Shown here piece by piece: positions 50,742 through 60,463 of a stretch of DNA of 64,000 nt. Made by a program: the position numbers and the translations under genes. The DNA is from Prochlorococcus sp. AG-459-N19 (GTDB lineage Bacteria > Cyanobacteriota > Cyanobacteriia > PCC-6307 > Cyanobiaceae), in contig QCRF01000003.1 of the NCBI GenBank assembly GCA_003209375.1, positions 33,811-97,810 on the forward strand, read 5' to 3'. The notes under the pieces are model-generated. The model made no database searches. It saw only the letters and a program-made list of their open reading frames with translations, and had not been told where the DNA came from. The stretch's first letter is position 1. Every line of letters begins with the position of its first letter.

Positions 50742-51380
50742 ATGTTTACTATAGCTTTACCAAAAGGAGCTCTGTTAAAAGATTCAATTTCAACTTTTAA
50801 AAGAGCTGGGTTAGATTTCTCTGACGCAATGGACGAAAATAATAGATCATTAACCTTTGAATCAAATTGCAAACGGGCCAAAGCTTTATTAGTAAGAAAT
50901 GGAGATGTTCCTGTTTATGTAAGTTATGGTCAGGCTGATTTGGGTATTGTTGGGTATGACGTTTTACGAGAATCTGAATTAAAAGTCGCAAAGTTATTAG
51001 ATTTAGGATACGGGGGTTGTAATATGTCCTTGGCGGTTAAGAAAAATAGCAATTATTCAAAACCAACTGACCTTCCAGCAAATTGTAAAGTAGCAAGTAA
51101 ATTTATAAAAACAGCAAGATCTTATTTTGAAGAATTAAATATTCCTGTAGAGATAGTTCATTTGACAGGATCAGTCGAACTTGGTCCAATTACAGGTATG
51201 GCAGAGGCAATAGTTGATTTAGTAGCAACTGGAAAAACTCTTAAAGAGAATGGTTTAATTAAAATAGATGATCTTTTCTACTCAACTGCAAGACTAATTG
51301 GAAATCCTTTATCTATGAGGTTAGATGATAACCATCTCAGAGATACTATTTTATCAATAGAATCAACTAATGCTTTATAG
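50742..51380 (+). CDS. hisG: ATP phosphoribosyltransferase, short form
   Basis: First enzyme of histidine synthesis. [16 protein letters not shown] at the N-terminus, [16 protein letters not shown] near residue 60 and the PRPP loop [16 protein letters not shown] near residue 160 are diagnostic. At 212 residues it is the short HisG, which in other bacteria needs HisZ as a regulatory subunit; no hisZ is visible here. Divergent from gloB, 12 bases before the ABC exporter gene. Confidence 0.95.
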   Translation: MFTIALPKGALLKDSISTFKRAGLDFSDAMDENNRSLTFESNCKRAKALLVRNGDVPVYVSYGQADLGIVGYDVLRESELKVAKLLDLGYGGCNMSLAVKKNSNYSKPTDLPANCKVASKFIKTARSYFEELNIPVEIVHLTGSVELGPITGMAEAIVDLVATGKTLKENGLIKIDDLFYSTARLIGNPLSMRLDDNHLRDTILSIESTNAL

Positions 51381-51392
51381 AAGTTTAACTAA

Positions 51393-53189
51393 ATGTTTTT
51401 TAAAGATTTTAGAAGGATTAAAAAGTTAGGTAAATATTTAACTAAAGATAAAAAAACAATCTATCTAATATTGATAGTTTTGTTACCTGTCTCTTTCTCT
51501 GGAGCTATACAACCATTATTAGTTGGTCAAGCAATTACCATTCTCAAGAACGAAACTACAGATGTTTGGCTAAGTAAAACTTTCTTTGGGCAGTCAATAA
51601 ATACCATTATCCTAGCTTTATTTGTAACAGTTCTATTTAGACTAGTTCTGCAAGGATATCAAACTTACAATATCCAAGCAGTGGGACAACGTTTGACAGC
51701 AAGAATAAGAAGGGAACTTTTTGATCATTCAATATCTTTATCTCTTAAGTATCACGATAAAATGCCTGTAGGAAAACTATTAACGAGATTAACAAATGAT
51801 GTTGATGCTTTAGCAGAGGTTTTTGGAAGTGGAGCAGTTGGAGTCATTGCTGACTTTGTTAGCCTGATAGTAATTTCTTTGACAATGCTGTCAATTGATC
51901 GAGGACTTGCATTTTTGTTAATTTTGACCCAAATCCCAGTTTCCTATTTCATTATTTGGCTTCAAAAACGTTATAGAAGAGCTAACTATCAAGTAAGGGA
52001 AGAATTGTCTCAACTTAACTCTGATTTTCAAGAGAATCTTCAAGGTTTAGAAGTCGTACAGATGTTTAGAAGAGAGGCTTTCAATAGCCAGAAATTTTCC
52101 AAAACTGGAGTTGCTTATAAGAAAGCCGTTAATGGGACAATATTTTATGACAGTAGTATTTCGGCATTTATAGAATGGATTTCTCTCGCCGCAGTTTCCT
52201 TGATTTTGGCAGTTGGAGGTTATCTTGTTACTTCTGGAAATATTGGTTTAGGAACATTAACAACTTTTATTTTATATTCCCAAAGACTTTTTGAACCTTT
52301 AAGGCAGCTTGCAGAAAGATTTACTCAGATACAAGGAGGTTTAACAGCTGTAGAAAGAATAAATGAATTATTGGATGAAGAAATACAGATTAGGGACTCT
52401 ATTTCCGCAAAACATTTTTTAGAAAATGATAAAAATATAAATAAGAAATTTAAAGGAAAAATTGAGTTCAAGAATGTTAATTTTTTCTACAACGAAGGAG
52501 AACATATCATAAAGAATTTATCTTTCATGATCAATCCAGGAGAGCATGTGGCTTTTGTAGGGCCAACTGGTTCAGGTAAAACAACTATAATAAGGTTATT
52601 ATGTAGATTATATGAACCTCAATCAGGCCAAATTTTAATCGATGATATAGATATCAAAGACATTCCTATTGCAACTCTTAGAAATATGTTAGGAGTTGTT
52701 TTGCAAGATACCTTTATCTTTAGCGGAAATGTAGCAGATAATTTAAAACTAAATTCGAATATAGATAATCTCGAATTAGAAAATCTTTGTAACGAATTAG
52801 GGTTAGATAATTTGTTACAAAAATTGCCAGAAGGTTTGAACACATTACTAAGAGAAAGAGGGGGGAATCTATCTTCTGGAGAGAGACAACTTCTTTCAGT
52901 AGCTCGGGTAGCGATTAGAAATCCTATCATTTTAATAATGGACGAAGCAACAGCGTTTATGGACCCCTCTACAGAGGCTACTTTGCAGAGAGATCTTGAG
53001 AGAATTCTGTCAAAAAGAACAGCATTAGTAATAGCTCACAGATTAGCAACTATTGAAAGTTCTGATAAGATTTTAGTTTTAAAAGGTGGAGCATTAGTTG
53101 AAGAGGGTACACATAGTGAATTGAGACTTAAAAAGGGTTTATATTTTCAGCTCTCTGAGCTTCAACAAAAAGGATTCGCGAATTTTTAA
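51393..53189 (+). CDS. ABC exporter, fused membrane and ATPase domains
   Basis: Half-size MDR/lipid-A-type exporter. The membrane domain (about residues 20-320) has six hydrophobic spans with KYHDKMPVGKLLTRLTNDVD between them. The ATPase domain has Walker A GPTGSGKTT near residue 392, signature LSSGERQ near 496 and Walker B ILIMDEAT near 514. Length 598. Substrate unknown. It shares the TAATG stop-start overlap with the GNAT gene. Confidence 0.88.
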   Translation: MFFKDFRRIKKLGKYLTKDKKTIYLILIVLLPVSFSGAIQPLLVGQAITILKNETTDVWLSKTFFGQSINTIILALFVTVLFRLVLQGYQTYNIQAVGQRLTARIRRELFDHSISLSLKYHDKMPVGKLLTRLTNDVDALAEVFGSGAVGVIADFVSLIVISLTMLSIDRGLAFLLILTQIPVSYFIIWLQKRYRRANYQVREELSQLNSDFQENLQGLEVVQMFRREAFNSQKFSKTGVAYKKAVNGTIFYDSSISAFIEWISLAAVSLILAVGGYLVTSGNIGLGTLTTFILYSQRLFEPLRQLAERFTQIQGGLTAVERINELLDEEIQIRDSISAKHFLENDKNINKKFKGKIEFKNVNFFYNEGEHIIKNLSFMINPGEHVAFVGPTGSGKTTIIRLLCRLYEPQSGQILIDDIDIKDIPIATLRNMLGVVLQDTFIFSGNVADNLKLNSNIDNLELENLCNELGLDNLLQKLPEGLNTLLRERGGNLSSGERQLLSVARVAIRNPIILIMDEATAFMDPSTEATLQRDLERILSKRTALVIAHRLATIESSDKILVLKGGALVEEGTHSELRLKKGLYFQLSELQQKGFANF

Positions 53190-53719
53190 TGATTTTTAGA
53201 AACCAAGCATTGTTAATAAAAAAATCAAACAGCATATCGAGGGATGAGCTGATAGATATCTATGGTTTAAATTCATATGAATTCACTCAAACAAATAAAG
53301 AAGAAATATTTGTATGTAGTAAAAATAAAGATTTAGATCTAATAGAACTAGATCAACTTTTGCAAACTGTTGGTTGGAGCAGAAGACCTATAAGGAGAGT
53401 GAAAAGAGCTTTAGATTTCAGTATTTTGGTGGTTGGTTTATGGCGTCATGACGATAAATTTCCCAGATTAGTAGGATTTGCAAGATGCACTGGCGATGGA
53501 ATTCTCGAAGCAACAGTTTGGGATGTGGCTATTAACCCTGTTTATCAAGGACTTGGATTAGGTAAAGAGTTGATGAAATATGTCCTAAAAGAATTAAAAA
53601 ATATTGGAATTTCTAAAGTAACCCTTTTTGCTGATGCTGAAGTGGTTTCATTTTACAAAAGACAAGGTTGGATATTAGAACCAAGAGGCTCTAAATGTGC
53701 TTTTTGGTATGCAAATTAA
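53189..53719 (+). CDS. GNAT-family N-acetyltransferase
   Basis: Acetyl-CoA-dependent acetyltransferase. The acetyl-CoA loop reads NPVYQGLGLGKELMKYVLKE near residue 110, and DAEVVSFYKRQGWI near 152 is the usual terminal motif. It resembles the Ycf52-type cyanobacterial and plastid proteins. Length 176. Overlaps the ABC exporter stop by one base, so coupled translation is likely. Confidence 0.82.
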   Translation: MIFRNQALLIKKSNSISRDELIDIYGLNSYEFTQTNKEEIFVCSKNKDLDLIELDQLLQTVGWSRRPIRRVKRALDFSILVVGLWRHDDKFPRLVGFARCTGDGILEATVWDVAINPVYQGLGLGKELMKYVLKELKNIGISKVTLFADAEVVSFYKRQGWILEPRGSKCAFWYAN

Positions 53720-54403
53720 TCATTTTTTGTAGTAGTCAGAATATATAGACTTTAACGATTCGCCTTTTAACCATCTTCTTCTAAAGTGCCAGTTCTTCAT
53801 TGCTTGGAGAAAAATATTAGTTCTTTCCCATTTCCTTGAACTTATAAAAATAGGTGTATTTAATTGTTTTAAATCTTTTTTTTTGTTTAATCTCCTTAAA
53901 AAATCTACATCTTCCATTAAAGGTATCTTCCTAAAACCATTATTCTTAAAATAGGTAGTTCTATGAATTATTAAACCTTGATCACCATACGGTTGTTTAA
54001 AGTATTTACTTCTAAAATTTACGAAAATTTCGAGGACTCTATAAATCATCCTCTTGTGATTAATTTTAAATTTAAAATAGTAAATACTATTCTTGTTTCC
54101 GTTTAAAAATGAATTTATTTTTCTAAACCAATCATGAATTAATCTTGTGTCTGCATGCAAAAATATGAGCCAATCTCCTTTTGAATATCCAGCTCCTAAA
54201 TCTAATTGTAAACCTCGATTCCTTTCTTTGCATATACATACTTTCGCTCCATAAATATTTGCTATATCAATAGTTTTATCTTCACTTCCACAATCAACAA
54301 TTATGATTTCCCCCTCTTTCTGAATATTTGATAAGTCTGAAAGCAATAATGGCAAATTATTGGCTTCATTAATAGTTGGAATGATAATTGAGATTTTAGA
54401 CAA
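53720..54403 (-). CDS. Family 2 glycosyltransferase-like protein
   Basis: GT-A fold. ISIIIPTINEANNLPLLL at the N-terminus, IIVDCGSEDKTIDIA near residue 33, and the LIFLHADTRL motif (DxD-like) near 78. Length 227. It resembles the TIGR04283 group, often paired with the adjacent gene type. Those groups carry an arsenosugar name in databases, but role and substrate are unproven here. TTG start. Five bases after its partner gene. Confidence 0.75.
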   Translation of the reverse strand: MSKISIIIPTINEANNLPLLLSDLSNIQKEGEIIIVDCGSEDKTIDIANIYGAKVCICKERNRGLQLDLGAGYSKGDWLIFLHADTRLIHDWFRKINSFLNGNKNSIYYFKFKINHKRMIYRVLEIFVNFRSKYFKQPYGDQGLIIHRTTYFKNNGFRKIPLMEDVDFLRRLNKKKDLKQLNTPIFISSRKWERTNIFLQAMKNWHFRRRWLKGESLKSIYSDYYKK

Positions 54404-54408
54404 GTCGA

Positions 54409-55044
54409 TTACTTTCTTTTTTCAATATCAATAATTGTATCTATATCAATTTTTTTATCTAAAAACTTATATTTAAATTTTGTAGAACCAAAATTATCAA
54501 TTGTATTTTGAAGAACATTTTCTGTCCCCCACTTTATGTTTATAAAAGGTAAATATATATGCGATGACATTATTTCATTTGATAAACCAATAAGCCAATA
54601 TCCTCCATCATTAGATGGTCCTAAAATAAGATCATTTCGTTGAAGCTCTTTTAGAGTATTTAATAAATCTTGATGGCATAAATCTGGAAGGTCAGTACCA
54701 ATAAATATAATATTTTTAATCTTGTGTCTAGCACAAAATTTTTTGTTTATGATGATTTGTCTTTTCATTTTTTCTCCCAAGCAACCTTTCCCCTGTAAGT
54801 TAAATTTTTTGATACCTAATTCTCTAGTCCATCTTCTACAATTACTCTCCCCCAAGCCAGATATAGCTATAGAAATATCAATTAGTTTATTCTCTTGGAG
54901 AAATTTTGCGACTGAAACAGTATGTTTGGTCATCACACTTTGTACTTTTGCAGAATTACTTTTACCTATATCTTTTGATAATCTTGTTTTGCATCTTCCA
55001 AAACCATGCCATTTTGCCATGATAATGAGTAATGCTTTTTCCAA
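54409..55044 (-). CDS. DUF2064 / TIGR04282-like nucleotidyl or glycosyl transferase
   Basis: LLIIMAKWHGFGRCKTRLSKDIG at the N-terminus (residues 5-27) is the family signature, with IFIGTDLPDLCHQDLL near residue 118 and LGPSNDGGYWLIGL near residue 141. Length 211. Transcribed with the following family 2 gene; the pair is found in many cyanobacteria. The reaction is not established from this sequence. Confidence 0.75.
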   Translation of the reverse strand: MEKALLIIMAKWHGFGRCKTRLSKDIGKSNSAKVQSVMTKHTVSVAKFLQENKLIDISIAISGLGESNCRRWTRELGIKKFNLQGKGCLGEKMKRQIIINKKFCARHKIKNIIFIGTDLPDLCHQDLLNTLKELQRNDLILGPSNDGGYWLIGLSNEIMSSHIYLPFINIKWGTENVLQNTIDNFGSTKFKYKFLDKKIDIDTIIDIEKRK

Positions 55045-55214
55045 TACTTCAGTGAGATTTAAAATAATTATATGTCTATAAAAAAAATATAGAATTTATC
55101 TTTATAAATTTTGTTGATGCTTTGTTAAGTAATTTTAAATTTATCGTGATCTTGTGATCTGATAATGGCCAATTATTAAATTCCAACTAGATTAATAATC
55201 TAGAGAATAAAATT

Positions 55215-56609
55215 TTGCAAGCAATTAATCCTATTTGGGCGGAAGTTCAACAATTACTCCAAAAAACTTTAAGTAAGCCTTCATTTGAGACATGGATAAG
55301 GCCTGCTAAATTTAACTGTTTTGAGAATGGCCTATTGACCTTAATTGCTCCAAATACATTTTCCAGTGATTGGTTAAGAAAGAATTATTGTGAAACTATT
55401 GAAAAAGCTGCAAAAGAAATATGCGGTCATGATGTAAAAGTTGTTTTTAAATCTGAAACAAATACCAGCAGCAATTTAACAAATGAAGAGAAACCTAACG
55501 AACAGAAAATTAAACATAAAACAGGAGCTTTTTCTAGTAATAATCTAAATAATTCTTCAAAAAATCAATTCAAAAATCCTAATGGTTTAAATTTACGCTA
55601 CGTATTTAAAAGATTTGTTGTAGGACCAAATAGTAGGTTGGCTCATGCCGCAGCTTTAGCCGTTGCAGAATCTCCTGGAAGAGAATTCAATCCATTATTT
55701 ATTTGTGGGGGAGTAGGTCTTGGCAAGACTCATTTAATGCAAGCAATAGGTCATTATCGAGTAGAAATAGATCCTGAAGCAAAAGTTAAATACGTATCTA
55801 CAGAGACTTTTACTAACGATGTTATTAGTGGTATTAGGCGAGACGGAATGACAGCTATTCGAGATAAATATAGAAATGTAGATTTGATTTTAATAGACGA
55901 TATACAGTTCTTAGAGGGTAAAGAGTATACACAGGAAGAATTCTTTCATACTTTTAACGCTCTTCACGAATCAGGAAGTCAAATAGTCATTGCAAGTGAT
56001 AGACCCCCAAATCAATTGTCGGGAATTCAAGAGAGATTAATTTCTAGGTTCTCAATGGGTATGACTGCAGATATTCAGCCACCTGACCTTGAGACGAGGA
56101 CAGCCATTCTTCAAAAAAAGGCAGAACAAGAGAGGATGAGTCTTCCAAGAGATTTAATTCAATTTATAGCAGGAAGATTCACTTCGAATATTCGAGAATT
56201 GGAAGGAGCATTTACTAGAGCTGTTGCATTTGCATCAATAACAGGCTTGCCAATGACAGTCCAATCGATTGCTCCAATGCTTGATCCTAATAGTGTAGGA
56301 GTAGTTGTTACTCCAAAACAAGTTATTAATAAAGTATCAGATTTCTTTAAAGTTTCTACAGATGAGTTGATTAGTTCAAGTAGAAGAAAACCAGTAAGTC
56401 AAGCTAGGCAAATAGGCATGTATCTCATGCGACATGGAACGGATTTAAGCCTACCAAGAATTGGAGATGAGTTTGGGGGCAAAGACCATACTACAGTTAT
56501 GTATGCTATTGAACAAGTTGAAAAAAAATTATCTATTGATCCAAATATTGCAAGTCAAGTTCAAAAAATTAGAGATTTACTTCAAATAGATTCAAGAAAA
56601 AATTTATAG
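55215..56609 (+). CDS. dnaA: Chromosomal replication initiator DnaA
   Basis: AAA+ protein that binds the origin. Domain I opens [20 protein letters not shown]; domain II is a 50-residue Asn/Lys-rich linker; domain III has Walker [18 protein letters not shown] near residue 170 and Walker [15 protein letters not shown]; domain IV contains [18 protein letters not shown] near residue 430. Length 464. TTG start. No obvious cluster of DnaA boxes lies in the 170-base upstream gap, so an adjacent origin is not supported. Confidence 0.95.
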   Translation: MQAINPIWAEVQQLLQKTLSKPSFETWIRPAKFNCFENGLLTLIAPNTFSSDWLRKNYCETIEKAAKEICGHDVKVVFKSETNTSSNLTNEEKPNEQKIKHKTGAFSSNNLNNSSKNQFKNPNGLNLRYVFKRFVVGPNSRLAHAAALAVAESPGREFNPLFICGGVGLGKTHLMQAIGHYRVEIDPEAKVKYVSTETFTNDVISGIRRDGMTAIRDKYRNVDLILIDDIQFLEGKEYTQEEFFHTFNALHESGSQIVIASDRPPNQLSGIQERLISRFSMGMTADIQPPDLETRTAILQKKAEQERMSLPRDLIQFIAGRFTSNIRELEGAFTRAVAFASITGLPMTVQSIAPMLDPNSVGVVVTPKQVINKVSDFFKVSTDELISSSRRKPVSQARQIGMYLMRHGTDLSLPRIGDEFGGKDHTTVMYAIEQVEKKLSIDPNIASQVQKIRDLLQIDSRKNL

Positions 56610-56616
56610 TTAACTG

Positions 56617-57846
56617 TTATTTAGAAATAAAATTTCTAGGATCTTGATCATATCTATGCCTTAAAGGTATCTTATCTATCTCACTGATATCATTAAGCGA
56701 TTCAATTTTATTTAATGATTGTCTTAATAACCTTGCTGAAATAATTGGCATATCTCTTGGAACTGAGATTCTATTTTTTAAGTATCTTAAAGAGATACCT
56801 GAAAGTTTTTTAGGGATTAATATTTCACCTGTGATCATATGGCTCAAAGCTGATCTCAATGACTCGTCAAAGGATTCTTTATTGTATGGGTTTACCTTTA
56901 GTAAATTGTCTTTATGCTTTATCACTCTTTTAAGAGCAATTTTTGCGAAATATTTTGACTCATAATTTTGATTTAATTCATAATTACCTAGACCCTCCCC
57001 ATTATCTATTAGCTTAGAGAAAGTAATCTGTTGTTGATTGCTTTCTTTATAGCACCCGCCCATTTGTGGGGGTAAATCATGAGAATGAGTATGAAAATCT
57101 CCTTGAGTGCCTCTATAAGCACTTGTCCCTTCAAGAAGGGTAAGCCAGTTATCTATATGACGGTAATTAGATCTTAAATTAAACCCTTTATAATAAATCA
57201 GTGATGCATTTATTCTCTCCATATAAGGAATAAAAATTATATCTCCAACACCAGGCTCTAGATCACCCGTGTTAGAAACTGAAGGATCAACAAACCCTGA
57301 TTTTGACCTACTTAAGATTTCTTCGAGTTTAGAAATGGATTCTTTAAATCTTTTTTTTCTAAAAGAGTTATCTATAAAATTAAAGCTTTCTCGGCAGAGC
57401 CAATTACACCAGGATCTAAAAATTTCTCTTTCTAACTCTCGGATTCTGATAAGGTGTCTAGATGTTAAAAAAGATCCAAGTGCTCCTAATTCATTTTCTA
57501 AAAAAGCTATGATGTCGTCGCTTTCAGTTATAACTTGCCCTTTAAATTCAATTGCAGGTAATTTCCCCGATCTGACTTTTTCAAGGAACCAACTTTCTTT
57601 TTGGCCGTAGCAAAACATATTTATTTTCTTGACTCTGTATGGAATTTTCTTAAATTCAAGCCATAACCATATCTTCTGGCAGTAAGGACACCAAGAATGC
57701 CTATCCCTATAGAAGGTAACTAATACATCATTTTCACTATGTCCAAATAATCTTAAATTTGCGTAGGAATTATTTATACCATGGACTCTATCAAGATCTT
57801 CAACTTCAAATTTATTTAAATCATCCCATGTCAAAATTCCATTCAT
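56617..57846 (-). CDS. Glutathione S-transferase-like protein with long C-terminal region
   Basis: A thioredoxin-fold N-terminus with a CPYC motif (RHSWCPYCQKIWLWLE, near residue 50) and the IPYRV and KLPAIEFKGQVITESDDI blocks of GST N-domains, followed by a helical GST-like C-domain and an extra 100 residues. Length 409, longer than classical GSTs. Adjacent to glutathione reductase (divergent), which fits glutathione chemistry. Substrate unknown. Confidence 0.78.
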   Translation of the reverse strand: MNGILTWDDLNKFEVEDLDRVHGINNSYANLRLFGHSENDVLVTFYRDRHSWCPYCQKIWLWLEFKKIPYRVKKINMFCYGQKESWFLEKVRSGKLPAIEFKGQVITESDDIIAFLENELGALGSFLTSRHLIRIRELEREIFRSWCNWLCRESFNFIDNSFRKKRFKESISKLEEILSRSKSGFVDPSVSNTGDLEPGVGDIIFIPYMERINASLIYYKGFNLRSNYRHIDNWLTLLEGTSAYRGTQGDFHTHSHDLPPQMGGCYKESNQQQITFSKLIDNGEGLGNYELNQNYESKYFAKIALKRVIKHKDNLLKVNPYNKESFDESLRSALSHMITGEILIPKKLSGISLRYLKNRISVPRDMPIISARLLRQSLNKIESLNDISEIDKIPLRHRYDQDPRNFISK

Positions 57847-57898
57847 TATTTGTATTAAAGCTATAAACTAACGATATAATAATTGATTAAAAAAAGTC

Positions 57899-59263
57899 TT
57901 GGAATTTGAATTTGATTTAATTGTTGTTGGCGCTGGATCTGGAGGACTAGCGGCGGCTAAACGTGCGGCTAGTTATGGAGCAAAAGTCGCAATCATAGAA
58001 GCAAATCAAATAGGAGGCACTTGTGTGATAAGGGGATGTGTGCCTAAGAAGTTGATGGTTTATGCAGCTAAAAGTAAAAAGAATATGGATTCTTCTGAAG
58101 GATATGGATTAAAAAATAAAGGTATAAATTTTGAATCAAACATTTTATTGAAGAATATTAGAGAGGAGGTTTCTAGATTAAGTAATTTACATAGAAAATC
58201 TTTAAAAAATTTGAATGTAACTGTTTTTGAAGGCCTAGGAAGATTTATTACTCAAAATGAGTTAGAAATTATTTGTCCAAAAACAAAAAAAATTAAAAAC
58301 AAAATAAGTTCAAAAAAAATTCTTATTTCAGTTGGGGGTAAACCAAAGAAATTAAATATTCCTGGGGTAGATTTGGCATGGACTAGTGATGATATTTTTG
58401 AATTAGAAAAGTTTCCCGAATCAATATTAATAGTAGGAGGAGGATATATTGCTTGTGAATTTGCTTCTATTTTCAGAAATTTAGGTACTGAAGTAACTCA
58501 ATTAATTAGAGGTCAACATTTACTTAATGGTTTTGATGAGGATCTTTCTTCATGCCTAGAGGAATCACCTACTTTTACTGAAATCAATATAATCTCCAAT
58601 GCTCAATTAAAGTCTATCAACAGTGTGAATGGAAATCTGGAATCTACCCTAGACTCGGGTGATAAACTCATAACTAATAATATCCTTATTGCTACAGGAA
58701 GAGAACCAAATCTTTTGCCTTTGAATTTGGATTTTTTAAATCTAAAGATGGATGGTCAATATTTAGATGTTGATGCACTTAATCAAACAAGCAACGCAAA
58801 TATTTTTGCAGTTGGCGATATCATAAATAAACCAAACTTAACTCCAGTAGCAATAGAACAAGGGAGAGTTTTTTCGGATAATTTTTTTAATGACCAGAAA
58901 AGAAAAGTAAATTATGAATATATTCCTAAGGCTGTTTTTACTATTCCAGAAATTTCAACAGTTGGCTTAAGTGAAAAAAGAGCTAAAGAGATTTACTCTG
59001 AAAAAAATATAAAAATTTTCAAATGCAAATTCACCCCTATGTCTAATACCTTTAAAAAGAATAAATCAAAATGTATGTTGAAGATTGTAGTTCATAAGCT
59101 AACTGACAAAGTCATAGGATGTCATATGTTTGGAGAAACATCGTCTGAGATTATTCAAATGGTATCAATTTCATTAAATGCAGGGATAACAAAAAAAGAC
59201 TTTGATATTACTATGGCTTTGCACCCAACTATCTCAGAGGAATTTGTGACTATGTATGGATAA
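57899..59263 (+). CDS. gor: Glutathione reductase
   Basis: Flavoenzyme keeping glutathione reduced. FAD motif VVGAGSGGLAAAKRA at the N-terminus and redox-active disulfide in GGTCVIRGCVPKKL near residue 40 (the VIRGC form is typical of plants and cyanobacteria). NADPH motif VGGGYIACEFASIFRNLG near residue 180, and the catalytic His in MALHPTISEEF at the end. Length 454. TTG start. Divergent from the GST-like gene. Confidence 0.93.
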   Translation: MEFEFDLIVVGAGSGGLAAAKRAASYGAKVAIIEANQIGGTCVIRGCVPKKLMVYAAKSKKNMDSSEGYGLKNKGINFESNILLKNIREEVSRLSNLHRKSLKNLNVTVFEGLGRFITQNELEIICPKTKKIKNKISSKKILISVGGKPKKLNIPGVDLAWTSDDIFELEKFPESILIVGGGYIACEFASIFRNLGTEVTQLIRGQHLLNGFDEDLSSCLEESPTFTEINIISNAQLKSINSVNGNLESTLDSGDKLITNNILIATGREPNLLPLNLDFLNLKMDGQYLDVDALNQTSNANIFAVGDIINKPNLTPVAIEQGRVFSDNFFNDQKRKVNYEYIPKAVFTIPEISTVGLSEKRAKEIYSEKNIKIFKCKFTPMSNTFKKNKSKCMLKIVVHKLTDKVIGCHMFGETSSEIIQMVSISLNAGITKKDFDITMALHPTISEEFVTMYG

Positions 59264-59265
59264 AA

Positions 59266-60345
59266 TTATGGATTAGAAAATTTTAATTTTTCTTGAAAAA
59301 TCAAAAACACTATAAGTAAAGCAAAGTAAATAAATAAACCTATCCTTAATTCAGAAAGAAAGTTAAATCCATTCAGGAAAAGTATCTTGTCGAGAATGTA
59401 GAAAATATAAAGATTAAGCAAAATAAATCCTTCAATTCTCGTGATTTTACCTTTGCTCCAGAAAATTGGCAAACAAGCAAAGGTAGTTAAAACCATGAAA
59501 GGCAAGTCAATTTTAATTAAACTCTGTTCAATTACTAAACCTTTGAATCCTGAAAAAATACTGCAACTTCCAAGGATTAAAAGTTGATTGAGTAAATTGC
59601 TTCCTATTACATTCCCAATCGCAAGATCTGTTTTGCCTTTAAATGCAGCAATTATTGAAGTTACTAATTCTGGTAAAGATGTTCCAGTTGCGACAATGGT
59701 TAAACCTATAACAATTTCATTTACACCCAAAAGAGTAGCGAGGGTTTGAGAACCATTTACTAAAATATTTGAACCAAAGCTTAAAAGAAATATGCCCAAT
59801 ATTAACTTTAGTAAAATATTCATCTTCCCTCTATGGTTATCTTTTAAATCTTCTATCTCTGGTTCAGCATCTTTTGTCTCCTCTCCTTTCTCATTGATGG
59901 TATTGATTTCCCATATTGTATTTAAGATTAAACAAAATATTAGAAATACCCCTGCTTGCAATGTTAATAAGCCTGTTGATGACATAGCCCAAACTGCACA
60001 AGAAATTGCCATTAAAAGAGGTACATCTCTTCTAACTATTCTGCTTTTTACCTTAAGAGGTGTTATCAATGAGCTTATGCCCAAAACAACGAGAACATTA
60101 AAAATATTGCTTCCAATTACATTGCTTGCCGCAAGCGAATCACTACCTTTTAAAATTGAACTCAAACTTACTAACAACTCAGGAGAGCTTGTTCCAAGAG
60201 AAACAACTGTCAAACCAATCACTATTTGAGGTATTCCTAAAATTAAAGATAAAAATATGGCTCCCTGAATAAAAAACTCTCCTCCAGCAAAAAGTAGAAC
60301 TACGCCTAAAACTATTTCTATTATTGGAAATAAAAAATCTCTCAT
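59266..60345 (-). CDS. CaCA-family cation/Na+ antiporter
   Basis: Membrane exchanger of the Na+/Ca2+ type with two repeat halves. Each half has the alpha-repeat: GTSSPELLVSL then GSNIFNVLVVLG in the first half, and GTSLPELVTSIIAAFKG then GNVIGSNLLNQLL in the second. About ten hydrophobic spans. Length 359. The central acidic loop (residues 150-170) is cytoplasmic by analogy. The transported ion is not fixed by sequence. Convergent with gor. Confidence 0.87.
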   Translation of the reverse strand: MRDFLFPIIEIVLGVVLLFAGGEFFIQGAIFLSLILGIPQIVIGLTVVSLGTSSPELLVSLSSILKGSDSLAASNVIGSNIFNVLVVLGISSLITPLKVKSRIVRRDVPLLMAISCAVWAMSSTGLLTLQAGVFLIFCLILNTIWEINTINEKGEETKDAEPEIEDLKDNHRGKMNILLKLILGIFLLSFGSNILVNGSQTLATLLGVNEIVIGLTIVATGTSLPELVTSIIAAFKGKTDLAIGNVIGSNLLNQLLILGSCSIFSGFKGLVIEQSLIKIDLPFMVLTTFACLPIFWSKGKITRIEGFILLNLYIFYILDKILFLNGFNFLSELRIGLFIYFALLIVFLIFQEKLKFSNP

Positions 60346-60463
60346 ATTCAGGCTTTTGTCGAAATAATAAAAATTTTCACAATTGGTTAATAACTATCCT
60401 CGAATATCTATAAATTATTGTCAATTTTAATTTGCTGTTAAAATTGATTAAATAGAAAAAATT

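Noticed and set aside
50702..50881. N-terminal extension of gloB
   Set aside because: Antisense to conserved hisG codons and lacks glyoxalase II residues; ATG at 50701 fits the family start.
54722..55081. 119-codon forward frame over the DUF2064-like gene
   Set aside because: Antisense shadow of a gene with recognisable family motifs; cysteine- and phenylalanine-rich without structure.
55081..55214. Replication origin next to dnaA
   Set aside because: No cluster of DnaA box-like 9-mers was seen in the gap before dnaA, and no dnaN or gidA neighbours are present.
59792..60229. 145-codon forward frame inside the cation exchanger gene
   Set aside because: It is antisense to the CaCA gene, whose repeats and membrane spans are clear.
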